Assembly (NCBI GenBank): GCA_013368445.1
Contig: JAACJO010000002.1
Location: 2,604,001 to 2,668,000 of the forward strand
Source: Leucocoprinus leucothites
Lineage: Eukaryota > Basidiomycota > Agaricomycetes > Agaricales > Agaricaceae
Length of the DNA stretch: 64,000 nt
Reading direction: 5' to 3'
The notes below the pieces were generated by a model. It ran no database searches. It saw only the letters and a list, made by a program, of their open reading frames with translations, and was not told the DNA's origin. Each line of letters starts with the position of its first letter. Positions within the stretch are counted from its first letter, which is position 1. Positions 46,084 through 57,696 of this stretch are shown here, in pieces. The position numbers were made by a program, and so were the translations under genes.

Positions 46084-49000
46084 ATGACCGCGACCAGCCA
46101 TATCCAGGACACTGGGAACAAAGATCGTATGTGTTATTTATCCATATGTCTTTACATGCGCCCTGAGATAAGTTTGTAATGTCAGAAAATATTCCGATTT
46201 TCTTCCCGAACGCAAGGGATTTTCAGATCAACAATCCAACGTTCGTCAATGTCAGCCCAGGTTCTAACACAGGAATATTAGCCTTTACCGAATCTCGGGG
46301 TACGTTCTTTGGTGATTATCCCTGGGCCCCTTGACTTACGGTCATTATACCAGATGGCCAGAAGCTGAAGGTACTTGTTGAAGGTCTCGAGTTTGTCCCT
46401 CTGGCGAAGGAGTGTATGGCAGATACCCGTGTTGGGATTTTATCCGACGTCGACACCAGGATTCGCGACAACGAGGATAGCAATGTTATATGGATCAAGG
46501 GCTTTCCCGGCGTTGGGAAGTCCGCCCTAGCATCGACGATCGTATCCCGACTACGTGAGCGGGGTGAACTCCTGTCATATTTCATATTCGACCGTGCCAA
46601 ACCGACTGCCACCACCACTACAGCCCTCTGGCGTCGGGTTGCTTGGGATCTCGCTCGTTTGCACCCGTTTGCACGACGGTCTTTGCTGGAACGCATAGAT
46701 AACGAAACCCTCGACGTTAACACTCCCAACATTGGCACCCTTTTCACGTCCCTCATCATCGAGCCGTTGTCAGACCTCAGGACGGACGCGTCGAGCGACG
46801 TTCAGCTTCGTCAGCCTGTGGTGGTTGTGATCGATGCTGCTGATGAATGTGGTGGTCTCGAGGGATCTCGATCAGATGACCGCAAGGCTCTACTGAAGAC
46901 GCTTGTACAGTGGCACTCGGAGCTCCCCAAGAACTTCAAGCTAGTTGTTACCAGTAGGGAAGAAGACGACATCCGACGACGTATTTCACCTATCAGCACT
47001 CATATCCACATTTCCATCGCCACCGATGAAGCTTCCAGCGATGTCCGCAAATATCTTGAGGACCGTCTTGGGGATATTGCAGACGCATACGCTGAACTGC
47101 CTGTGGACTGGCTTCGTCAGACAGCCGACCGTCTGGCCAAACGAGCGGCAGGTGTGTTCATTTGGGCCACGACTATTGCGAACTTCATCGAGGCTGGTGA
47201 GCCCCAGTCGCGGCTCGAGGACATTGACGCTGGGCTTGGGTTAGGCGGCGAAGAAGGATCGCTGTACGCTCTATACGCAACTATCCTCAAGATTTCGTTC
47301 AAGAACGTTCATAGAAAAGAGATGGAGGCATTCAAGACCGTTGTTGGTGCAATGATCTTTGCCCAACGGCCATTTCACGACTCCGAATTCGCCGCAATTA
47401 GTCCCGTGGTGACTGGTTCGATGCTGGAATACATCCGTAACGGCCTGCGATCCGTCATTGATCAGGGTTCCACTCTCCGCTTCATCCACCAATCATTTGT
47501 CGATTTCCTCCTCTCCCCAGAATGCCCCAATGATTTCGCCATCAAGGAACCCGAACAACAACGCCAGCTCTCTGCGCTGTGCTTGACCACTATGTCGAAA
47601 GAGTTACGCTTCAACATCTGTGGCCTCGAGACCTCGAGTTTGAAGAATGTGGATGTGCTTGATATTGAGATGAAGGTTCAAACTGGCATCCCACCACTCC
47701 TCTCGTATTCGTGCTGTTTCGTGGCTGAGCATCTTCGTCACACTGCATTCGACGAGCACTTGATAGACGACGTGAGGGTGGTGTTCAAGGAGAAATTGTT
47801 ATACTGGCTCGAAGTGATGAGCCTGCTGAAGGAAATGAATCGGGCGGTGCCGATTCTGAGAGCAATCCTTGTCTGGATTCCCGTGCGTATTCTGTCCGCT
47901 TGCTTGCATTACACTTCTGACATTTGTTCTATAGACGAGGGACGGAGACCTCACCGAGTTTGTTCACGATGCCCTCCGATTTGTTGCAGCATTCACCATC
48001 CCCATCATACAAAGCGCCCCGCACATCTACCTCTCTGCCCTTCCCTTTGCTCCCGAGCAATCGTTGGTCGCCAAATATTTCCTTCCCAAATTCCCTCGGC
48101 TCCTCACACTCGATACAGGCAAACCTAGTCACTGGTCGTCGTGTGTTTTTGTTTCGGAACATCATCGACACAAAGTAACTTCCATCACCCTTTCTCCAGA
48201 TGAGACGATATTTGTATCTGGGGATATTGATGGAACAATATGTATCTGGGACTTTGAAACCGGGATCTTAACCTCAGGTCCATTTATTCAGCCCGTTCAG
48301 GGTGGATCTGACGGCATATCCAGCCTTGACTTCAGTCCTGATGGGAAGCACGTTGTGGCCACGTATGGAGGCACACAGGCAGTGGTCTGGGATGTTGAAA
48401 GTGGCGAGGAACACCTCTGTTTCGGACAATCTTCGGAGAGATCTGGTTCTGCTCCCGGGGAGTCCGAGAATATTGTATCCGCTGTTTATTCCAAGGATGG
48501 CAATATGATTGTCTCTCTTTCGAAATACTGTATTGCATGCGATGACTTGACCCACGACTGTGATCAGGGTTGTTTTTGTCGTATACGGCAGTGGGATGCA
48601 AGTTCTGGCACCCTAGCACACATCCTGGTTGATATCCCCAGACCAAATGATGGTTATTTCTTGTCGCCGGGTGCACACTTCCTCGCTATCCTGACACGCC
48701 CCCTTGGAAGGTTATTGAGAATATGGGATTTAACGGCAAGACCCCCTGGATGTGTGATTGAACTGGATGGCGTTCATTTTCCTTCTTCATGGTCTCCCTT
48801 GGTGTTCTCCCCAGATGGAAATTTCCTCCTGTTTGTGGATTGCACCGCAGAAGATGTCTCTATGGCATACATCTGGAAGATGGATAGTTGTACTCTGGTT
48901 GGGCCAGCCCTTGCACTAGGCCCTGACAACATCTCATCCTATTATGTTTTATATTTGTATGGCAACGATGACCTGGCTATTGGAGTTCACAGCCCTGCAT

Positions 49001-50505
49001 TGACACAGATCTTTGATGCTACCACGGGTACTGAAGTTTACCATGGCAAGGAACCTACCAATGTATCTTCCAGCTTTCCGTCGCGCAGCGGCAGAAGAGT
49101 TCTGCTAGGGTATTATGATGGGACCATCAGAATGTGGGATTATCCGTGCCATATGGAGGCTTTACCTCCAATTGATTCCACCACTGATGACCCCCCGAAG
49201 TCCCTGCGTCCCGCAGTTGTGCCAGTATTTTCGCCTTGTGGGAAAGCACTGGTGGTGAGCTATGAAGATGAGATCAAGCTTTGGAGCACGACCACCGGGG
49301 AAGTTATAAACCTCAACTGCCCTATCCAGACCAGGCATGACGTGGTTGCCTTCTCTGGTAATGGTAGATATATAGCATCCCTCACACCACCTGATCGGGA
49401 CCACAATGAACTTCCCGTGATTAACATATGGGATGCAAACACAGGGCTGAACCATCATCGTCTGGTCGTAGCTCTCGGCCAAAATGAAAACTACTCCACT
49501 CTACGGTGGCCCAAGCTCTTCTTTCGGCCAGGTGATAATCGGTTGACTATGACTAGTCCTCTGTCGGGTTCCCCTGAGCACTGGGTGGTGCATGTTTGGG
49601 GGGATAATATGCCTGATGAACCATGTGCTACGGTGACTCTACCGTGCCCAGAGAATCTCATTACTGGCTCATCAGCTTCTTTACTTTCGCCTGATGGCTT
49701 GACTGCTCTTATACATGAGCGCACGCCCACGGGCCTTATCTTTCATTGCCTATATCGAGGTTCTGTAGAGGACCAATTCACTCCTCATCCCCTGTTCGAC
49801 GCACCTGCTTTGGGCGCAAAGATTTGCGGGGATTTTGGCTGGACAGCATTTTCCCCAAGTGGACAGCTCTTTGTGTCGGTTCTTGTCAACACGGGGGAAC
49901 CACTTCAAATCCGAGTGTGGGAGACAAAAACATGGACAGAGGTTGCAGGGCCTTTTGAAACAGGTGAAATTGTGGAATGGGCACCTAAAGAGTCCTTTGC
50001 TTACTGGCCAAGATTACTATCAATTTCACCTGACAATCATTTTATTCACTTCGTATCTCCACAATACCGTGCACTATGGATTTGGGATATTCGCACTGGG
50101 TGTTTGGTCGCTGGACCTTGGTATGGTTATGATCTGAGGCACGCAACCGAGTCTATCATTTCGCCAGATGGAGAGAAGCTGGCATCTATGTTTTATGATG
50201 GGTCTGCGACAGTCAGGCTTTGGGATATTCGTGGTCTCGATAACGGGAATGCGCAGGAACAGGTTGGTGGTGTCGGAGGCTTTGGAGATCAAACCCTGGT
50301 TGAAGACGGATGGGTTAAGGAAGAGGGTGGCAATTCGTTGCTCTTTTGGGTTCCCGTTGAGCACAGGGAAAAGCTGTGGCGGCCGAGGCATATTGCTTTC
50401 ATAGGGGAGACACCGACCAAGCTGAATTTCAGCAAATTTAAGTACGGGAAGGACTGGGAAGAGTGCATTGATGAAGAGTACGCGACGCGAACGCAGGTTG
50501 ATTGA
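46084..50505 (+). CDS. NACHT-WD40 NLR-like STAND protein, intact
   Basis: Signal-transducing NTPase of the fungal NLR type; such proteins sense non-self or cell damage and trigger a death or defence response. Exons 46084-46126, 46186-46299, 46354-47882 and 47935-50505 give 1418 residues. The N-terminus holds ARDFQINNPTFVNVSPGSN, then FVPLAKECMADTRVGILSDV. The NACHT domain has Walker A GFPGVGKSA, Walker B VVVVIDAADECGG and TSREE, and a helical part with RAAGVFIWATTIANFIEAGE and LRFIHQSFVDFLLSPECP. The C-terminal half has about 14 WD40-like blades ending in WD or a variant (for example DGTICIWD, DGTIRMWD, YRALWIWD, ATVRLWD), enough for two propellers. The blades are diverged, unlike the near-identical repeats of HET-E. 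No known N-terminal effector domain is visible. Only this copy in the block reads through. Confidence 0.93.
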
Positions 50506-51840
50506 ATCGTTTCTTGTAGAATGTGAGATTTTTACTTTGTACTATTAGCCTTTATCGAAATGAGATTGCTGCGCGATTAAGAATGTTCAGTAGCCCTCGC
50601 ATCAAGGAGATTTAGGATAAATATCTATTTCCCATGACTTACAGGTGAAGTAGGAAATCCACTGAAATCAGCAATGCCGACGTCGATACCTCTTAGAGCA
50701 GTGATAACACTCATTTTGTATATAAATATAGGAATGCAAAAGACCAGAGACGTGGAACAACCGACATAGCAGTTCACCATATTTGGACGTTGTGGTCAGA
50801 GTTCAGTAGATCAAAGTTGACCGACGGATTTATTCTCGACATCGGACCATCACTACCATACTACACTACATGCTCGAGTACATGTCCCTGAGCACACATT
50901 TACTCCGCACTAGCGTCGACTTTCTGAAATATCTTTCAGTTTTAATCAGCCTTCGTGACGAGCACAGATAGGGAATGGGGCTTCCTGGCGACATCTATTC
51001 GATGAGTGTCGGGCTCTCGGACAATAAACTACTATTATCGAGGAATCACTGGTACATTCTTCTAACCGTAGACTCCTCGCACAGAAATACAAGTCCTACT
51101 ATAAGCTCCGGTCATATAGCCATACCTCCAGCTAAACCAGCTAAACCACTCACTCGTCCTCCATCGCCGCAGCATCGACCTGTTGGTGGAGATGATGCTA
51201 CGAGTAAGCTGAATTTGATGGACACGAAGGCTGTAGCTCAGACCGTTGTATTGTATACGGTGAGTGAGGGAATGAGTGTTGGATGTGCGACTTCGGAGAG
51301 GATTGTGGGTGAGAGTGAATGAGATTGGGGAGGTGTGGGCAGAAATTTGGGGTGTGATTGGTTACGGGAAGGCGTGTGATTTCGTTGCTCGAGTAGATCA
51401 TAGATGCTGAGAGTGTACTGTAGGCAATAGTGCTGTTGCCTGTGGAGCCATTCTTGTCGGGGAACACTCCTACGCCCGAGATTTTATAAAGATCATATTG
51501 CGTTTTGCGATGCTAGCTCGTCTTCGAACTCGAAATCTACGCCGGTAGTAGCAATTTCAGATCTACGGGGGTAATACACAAGTCAGCATCACCCTGGCAT
51601 CTACTTCATCGAACTTACTAGCACGAAATCGAACAGGAACATAATAACATTCTCTTCAACTTTACACACCCCTCCTCGCCTCTCTTCGACGCTATTCGAG
51701 ATGCAACCACTCAAAACTCATCTCTCCCAAACCTTCCTCCTCTCCCAACATCCAAGTCCCTCCACACGGGCTTTCCGTCATTCACAATCATAACCTCTCA
51801 AACTACTCTTCCTCTCCCACCAAAACCTCCAGCACTACTC
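50506..51840 (+). repeat. Duplicated spacer downstream of NACHT-WD40 intact copy
   Basis: Second copy of 34694-35990, about 90 percent alike by eye in the best stretches, with an added segment near 50930-50965. It includes coding-like HIAIPPAKPAKPLTRPPS text, also seen in unit B. Confidence 0.6.
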
Positions 51841-51844
51841 TCAC

Positions 51845-52660
51845 TTGCCTGGTACACGGCCGATATCCGGGATCGGTGGAGATAGTGCCACATCGAATAC
51901 TACCACCTCGAGTGCGCCTTGTTCACAATGCGGGATTCTGAATCCGCTCGCTTCGCCTTTCGACAATCGACCTTCCACCCCTGTACCTGCATCTGTACCC
52001 GCAGCAGCACTGCAGTCCAGCTGCGGCTTCGCCATTAACTTCAACACAATCTCTTGGCGCTGATCGTAGTAATGGTATAGGGGGGGGGCCAACATGCAGT
52101 GGTGGAAGTACACGCGATGGTGGTACAGAAAAAGAAAGCCGTACACAGAGTGTACGATGTGAGGTCAAGCCCTCATTAAGATCCTCGCTGTTGCAATTAA
52201 TCGCTCTGTACGATGGGGTAGAGGTGCATGTACCAGGACGGTATTGGATCGCGTTTTGAGATTGTGAACCTTGGTTCCCATTCGTTCGTGCGCCAAAGAC
52301 GATTTCATCTTCCAAGCTCACAGCGGCCGCTGCTGGAGGTGAAAGCGACAGAGAGGGAGAGCATCGAGCGCGAGGGGTGGGTATCCCCTGTATCTAAATC
52401 TGCTCTCCCTACCGCCTCCCACACGCGCACGCACACTCACATCGCCCAAATGCAAGAACGCCGGCGCCAGCGCAGGTTCGTTCGGCGGTAGTGCAACTAA
52501 TACATAGGTATAAAGCGTTTGCGTGCTCGGGAAAGGAGAGGGAGAGGTAGGAGAAGAGTGTATCGTGGACTGCCAGTGGGGTTGCGAGTGCTGGCGTGCT
52601 TGCTGGAGGGTATGTAGTCTTTTATTTGTTTCGCATCCCCGCAAGCACGTTTGGGAGAGC
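51845..52660 (+). pseudogene. Decayed VPS9 gene tail, unit E
   Basis: Collinear with 36000-36850 and, more distantly, with the VPS9 fragment. Anchors: GAGCATCGAGCGCGAGGGGT, GTATCCCCTGTATCTAAATC, GCCGGCGCCAGCGCAGG and GCTGGCGTGCTTGCTGG. Frameshifts and stops throughout. Confidence 0.6.
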
Positions 52661-52679
52661 CGTACAGGGCGTAAGTATG

Positions 52680-52930
52680 GCCGTTCTCGCTAGTGGATAT
52701 GCTGGTTCTTGATCAGCTATCACTGCTACTACCACAACGATGGAACGAACTCACATCTGTCCAGTTCCTACAAGCCCACCTCATCACAGTTAGCCAGGGA
52801 TGTCTGGAGTTTTACGTCCTGTTTCGACTTGGTTGCATGCGTAGATATACATTGTTGAGTCGATCGTGCGAGGGCGGCTGTCTTGTTAGGACCTGCGTGT
52901 AATGCAGCTTCTGTATCGGAAAGGGCCTGT
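52680..52930 (+). repeat. R block, copy 5
   Basis: Nearly identical to copy 3 (36860-37110), which supports a recent duplication of units B and E. No gene recognised. Confidence 0.65.
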
Positions 52931-53299
52931 ATCGATTCCGCAGATGAGCGAGAATTTGAGGATGCCTATGGCGTCAAAATTGCGGCTACGTGGTCCCCCA
53001 CGTTCTCTGCGGAGAAGGAGAAGATTCTTGGAGAAGCCGCTTTGAGTTTTGCAGGAAGAGGAACAGAAGGTAGCAGCGTGCTGGTTTTAGTCCCACATGA
53101 ATGTAGAGTACAGCATTGCCGCCAAAGACCGGTTACCATTCCACGAGTGGCCGAGAAAAAACATTAACCTCACTGATGCCATGTTGGACGGGCGATGAGG
53201 CGTCGAGGTTGTCGCGTCGGATGAAATCTCCTTCGTCATATGTTTGGACATGTTGTGCCGGACTTGTATGTTGAGCTGAGCCTTTGGAAATGAGCTCTC

Positions 53300-55649
53300 A
53301 TGTTCAATCCTCGGCAATACGGGACCACACAGTCTTCCCTCGTCACCAAACCGTCTCATCAAGAAGATTTACAGTGCAATGAATTCAATAGCAATGCGCG
53401 GAGACCGGTGCTGCCGCCAAAGATAGCGCCGACGAGACCTAACACGAGTCGTAGTCAGAGATTGGATAATAGTCGTGGAAAGGGACTGGATCGCATATCA
53501 CACACGCAGTTTATGCACAACAGAGGAAATCATAAATCTGGTATGTATTTACTTGACACAGACTCGCCCTGGACTAAGTACGGGTATCTGTAGGTCCACT
53601 GCGTGCTGGTGAAGAATTGCGAATTGCAACAAGGACTCCTGCTTCATCACTCCCATCAAACACTCTCAATTCAACCGGTGATCCTGGAAATACATCGACG
53701 GCATCTTACGTGAAACCGCGACCGCCCACCCTACCTGACAAACCCGTTACTTCCGTTCTGTCGCGCTCCTCGTCCCTTTCTTCAACATTTATCCACCGTG
53801 ACCGCGATGAACAGCCCGAAAAACGACAGAAGATTGGACCGTCAGTTTTCAAGGGTGAAAACCCCTTCTCAGCCTTCGTCCAGTCCCAAGCTTTCCGTCC
53901 TCTACCGGAAGACTCTGGCTATGAGTCTGAGCCGCTTCGAGCCTCAGACGCCCTTTCTATTTCCAAACCTGGCCCTTCGGGACATATTACCGCGGGATCC
54001 TGTGATGGAGAGACAGCTTCTAGAGTGCATCTCTTAGCTTCGTCGTCTCCTGCCAATATTCCCTTTCCTCAGTCTTCTGCTGTACCCCATGGGCCGTCTA
54101 CACCATCTAATAAATTCCCCACGGTACGCTCACCGCAGAGCGCGAGATTAAGAAATTCCATAGCACCCACACGACTGGAGAATCCGACACCCCCATCACG
54201 CCCATCTTCGTTACTCTCAAAAGGTAGCACTTCTACCACTGGGAGAAATGATTCTCGACCTAATTTTGCATCACTAATCGAAGCAAAGCCCGCGGAATCT
54301 TTACAGCAGCCTCAACCCCTCCGTTCAGGGAGTACCGCACCCGTTGAATTGGAGTCTGCTAGATTCAAGGCTTCGATTTCATCAACAAAACGAAGGTCTC
54401 TCGAACATTCCTTACCCTCCAAACCTCCCGTACCATCTTTTCCTAGACTTCATGGGCGGGTGTCTGAGAATGCGCGACCAAACGTTTTTCATAATCAAGC
54501 TCCGCAGCCTTCTTTATTACCCAACCCTACTGTGTGGTCAGATGAACCGTCGTCTGTACCTGGAAATCCTCGTCGCCCGACAAAGCAGTTCAAGCATCCC
54601 CGCTTGCTTGCCACAAAGCAAGGTACTGCTTCCGTTCGCCCATTCCATCGTGGGCGGGTGCAGAGGCCTACTATCATCAAACCGTCGCCCTTGCGTCCTC
54701 AGCCGATCGCAATCCCTACGGTCACTTCTCTGCAAGAGCTGCCTGCCCAGACGCAAGCTTCATCCCCACCGCTTGCCTCTAGCGAAGGACCTCGTGCCCA
54801 ACCAGGAACACTGGACGTGAGCATGCATCGGCGAGGGCATCTGCTACCTAAGCGACCCTCCCTGACAACATTTGACCCGTCACCTGAAGCTACGGCCACG
54901 CAAGCGGAAGAGGTCCCATCACCTCTCCCTGAGCGATCCACACTGGGGGAACCTGTATCTGTCAGGACTCAGAGTCTAGACGCCCACTCATCCCACTTGA
55001 CTACTCGGCATGAGTGTTTTCGAGGAAATAGGAATGTTGAGCCAGATATTGCTGCGCGACCGTTCCCTTCTCAGTCAAGCATCGGGCGCAGCATTACCCC
55101 TTCTCTACCTACCTTCAAAGTCAAGAACGAAGAGACCACGGGTGCTTCTATGGCGCTCAAGGTTAAGACCGAACTAGCAAATGCGTCATCGCGCCTGGCT
55201 TTGCAGGACGCATCTGGTGATGACGAACTGCCTCGGCCGACGTTTGGAAAGCCAGTAGAACTGGTCAAAGTCAAACGAGAAAAACCCGAACCTACCGAGG
55301 TCGTACTTCCTCAAAGGAGGCTTGTCACGCAGTCTTGTTCGTTTTACCCAATACTGGACAACTGTCGCAAGTCCGTCCCGGGATATAAGGAAAATCGAGT
55401 TGCGTTCTTTAGGAAGGAGTACAAGCGGCTGCAGAGTTTCGGCTTGAAAAAACACAAAGTAGTTTTTCGGTATGTCTCAGAATGTTATGCTGGCATTTGG
55501 TTGGAGCTGACCATTTTCGGTAGGGACGACGGATTAGCTATCGAGTGGTGCGGCTGGTTCTTAACTTCAGATAGTGGTAATTTCTGACCCGTCCACGTAG
55601 GTCAACCCCCATTCCTGTTTGGTCGGACACTCTGCTCCCAGAGGTATAG
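53300..55649 (+). CDS. Gene X: disordered Ser/Pro-rich protein with a small conserved-looking C-terminal domain
   Basis: Four exons (53300-53540, 53594-55469, 55524-55547, 55601-55649) encode 729 residues. About 600 residues are Ser/Pro/Arg-rich and look disordered, with basic patches (EKRQKIGPSVFKG, RRPTKQFKHPRLL) and KVKREKPEP-type Lys/Pro motifs that resemble sumoylation sites (FKVKNEE, LKVKTE, VKVKREKPE). The C-terminal 75 residues look folded: CSFYPILDNCRKSVPGYKEN, VAFFRKEYKRLQSFGLKKHK, VVFRDDGLAIEW and TPIPVWSDTLLPEV. I do not recognise the domain. A nuclear role is possible from the basic and sumoylation-like motifs, but this is inference. The third exon is a 24-nt microexon and both neighbouring joins are in phase. 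It is the only intact copy; its first exon and 5' flank were duplicated upstream with the NLR units. Confidence 0.85.
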
Positions 55650-57649
55650 TCTTTGAGTCCAAAATTGTAACCTTTGCCTGACACTGTGGCTGACAGCCGG
55701 CGACATGAACAACCATATGGAAGCGTGTAATAATGCATGATTGCGGTTAGGATCCTACTGTCAATCTTTATTATCGCTCTGGGAAGCTTTGAGGCTTGGG
55801 TGTGAGAGCTTCAAGGCATCAGGTGGCAATATGCAAGAGCAACTCCCCTTTGCCACAACGCCACGAGAGACCAAGATACAGGTATGCTTGCCCCCTCTTG
55901 GATTCTCCACATGTGCTGGGACTAACGACTATGATCGAAGACTCGCCATCAAGAGAGCTGATAGCGAAAAATTCTTTTGCTTGGACAGCCTTGGCCCGGC
56001 GCTTCTCAGTATGGTTCCGTTCTCACAGCATAAGCGAGTCCTAGGCTTGTCGAGGGGGCTTGGCAGTCAGCAGTAATGGCCCCCGGATCGATACTCCTTG
56101 CCATATAATGATAGGCTTCGATCACTGTGAGAGAATAATCACCTCTATGCTGCGCACCGAGATGCATCTCTTGTTGCTAATACGGACTCAATATGTATTG
56201 GGTTCCTACGATTCCATGGTCCGTAGCTCATGACAAAAATTTTGTTCCATACATGAACGACGTTTTAGGATATCTACTTTTTTCCAATATGTCAGAGCTT
56301 CTGCGGAACTTGGATCAGGAGTCGAGAGCCTGTAAAATGGTGCAATGTTACGGCCTCGAGGGGGCCTCATTGCACCCATAATTAGACCGACAATGGCCAC
56401 CAGACTTCTCCCAGAAGTACGTATATTTAGCCCTTCACTGACATCGTGAGGAATCCCGGTAGTATCAGATGAATCAATTCCTAGTCATGATCCTAAGTCA
56501 GATGTCGTTCCTCTAGCCCTACCAAACCCGAATACACTGCGCCTCCGTCCATTGCCTGTAGATGTGGTGTGTGACGAGCGCACAGGATCCGTTGAGAACT
56601 TGTTACCATCGGACCTTGCCCATCTCATGTAAACCCTACATATCACAAGTCAATGAAAGTTAACCTTTGACTCAACATATGTTATCTTTCTGCGTATACG
56701 TCATCTGCTCATATTAGCTTTGTCGATATTGCTATCTAAGCTTCTTTTTTTCTTTGAAGCGAGGAATAGGTCACAGGCATGCTGTAAACGCATGTTCGCC
56801 TGACTTACTTCCTTAATGAGTTGCGTCATTGGAATTTCACAGATAATCATAACATGAAGCATCGTACATTTCTGCGTGGCTGATGAGAGATCGAGATGGT
56901 GCCCAGTGCCAGCAGGCCGTTGTTTCCGGGGCCCATATGACCTATTTTGTCTCATGGCATGTTAAGTTGTGGAGGAAAGCCGGAACCCCTCGTGCGAGTC
57001 GCTTCTCATGGTTGCGGTGATATGATCCCCCCAGTCTCGTATTCATGTTCACCCTCCCCCGGATGCAGAAGGGAAGGTTTTTTCTTCCAATGATGAAGAG
57101 CCTTGAGTCTATCGCTCTCTGTCCCGATGTATCGCAGCAACTTCTTGCTACCCACACTTCTTGATCAGCCGATGTTCATCCGGAAAATGAAACTCTCATG
57201 TAGTACATCCTTTCAGTGTCCTGGATTAGGAGTGTTTTTCATGCCCATGTTGAATAATAATACGAGTCGGTTTGAAGTAGATAGGCTCTTGATAAGAATA
57301 GTGCTAATGCACTGCTAAGGATGCGCAGACAGTTTGCTGCTGGAAAGAGCGATCATCGGGAGGTATCTACAGTTCAAACTTGTCCTCGTTGTGATCTTTT
57401 AGTCCATGAGCCCACTGTATTGGTTTGTAGCTATGTAGAAAGGAGAAACCGATGTTTTGGTAGGTAGTGGCCACCTGTCAAAACATGAATGTCGCTTATA
57501 CGTTCATTAGAGCTCATGCTCCTTGGATAAACAGATTGGCCCTCTTGGCACTCAGTGGTTCCCAGAACATACTAGAATGAAGCTAGTCATCTGCCACCGG
57601 AGATTCATGAGACGTGCATAAGGTACAACTTGCGCCATGCCACAGGACC
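55650..57649. other. Gene-poor interval
   Basis: Short coding-like scraps at 55740-56076 and 56193-56381 on the plus strand; the first contains RADSEKFFCLDSLGPALLSM. I recognise no family and could not build a spliced model. Confidence 0.35.
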
Positions 57650-57696
57650 CCACTTAAGCTTGTGCCAGCATCGGATGCTGGCACAAGCTTAAGTGG
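57650..57696. repeat. 47-bp palindrome with 23-bp perfect arms
   Basis: The arm starting CCACTTAAGCTTGTGCCAGC at 57650-57672 is followed by one G (57673) and its exact reverse complement at 57674-57696. It would form a 23-bp hairpin with a one-base centre, more likely a cruciform or a fold-back in RNA. No gene or transposon ends are seen beside it. Confidence 0.9.

Noticed and set aside
28780..52700. Whether the repeated spacers form a CRISPR array or transposon with terminal repeats
   Set aside because: Repeats are kilobase-scale and collinear with genes, without short regular repeats or terminal inverted repeats. The host is a eukaryote.
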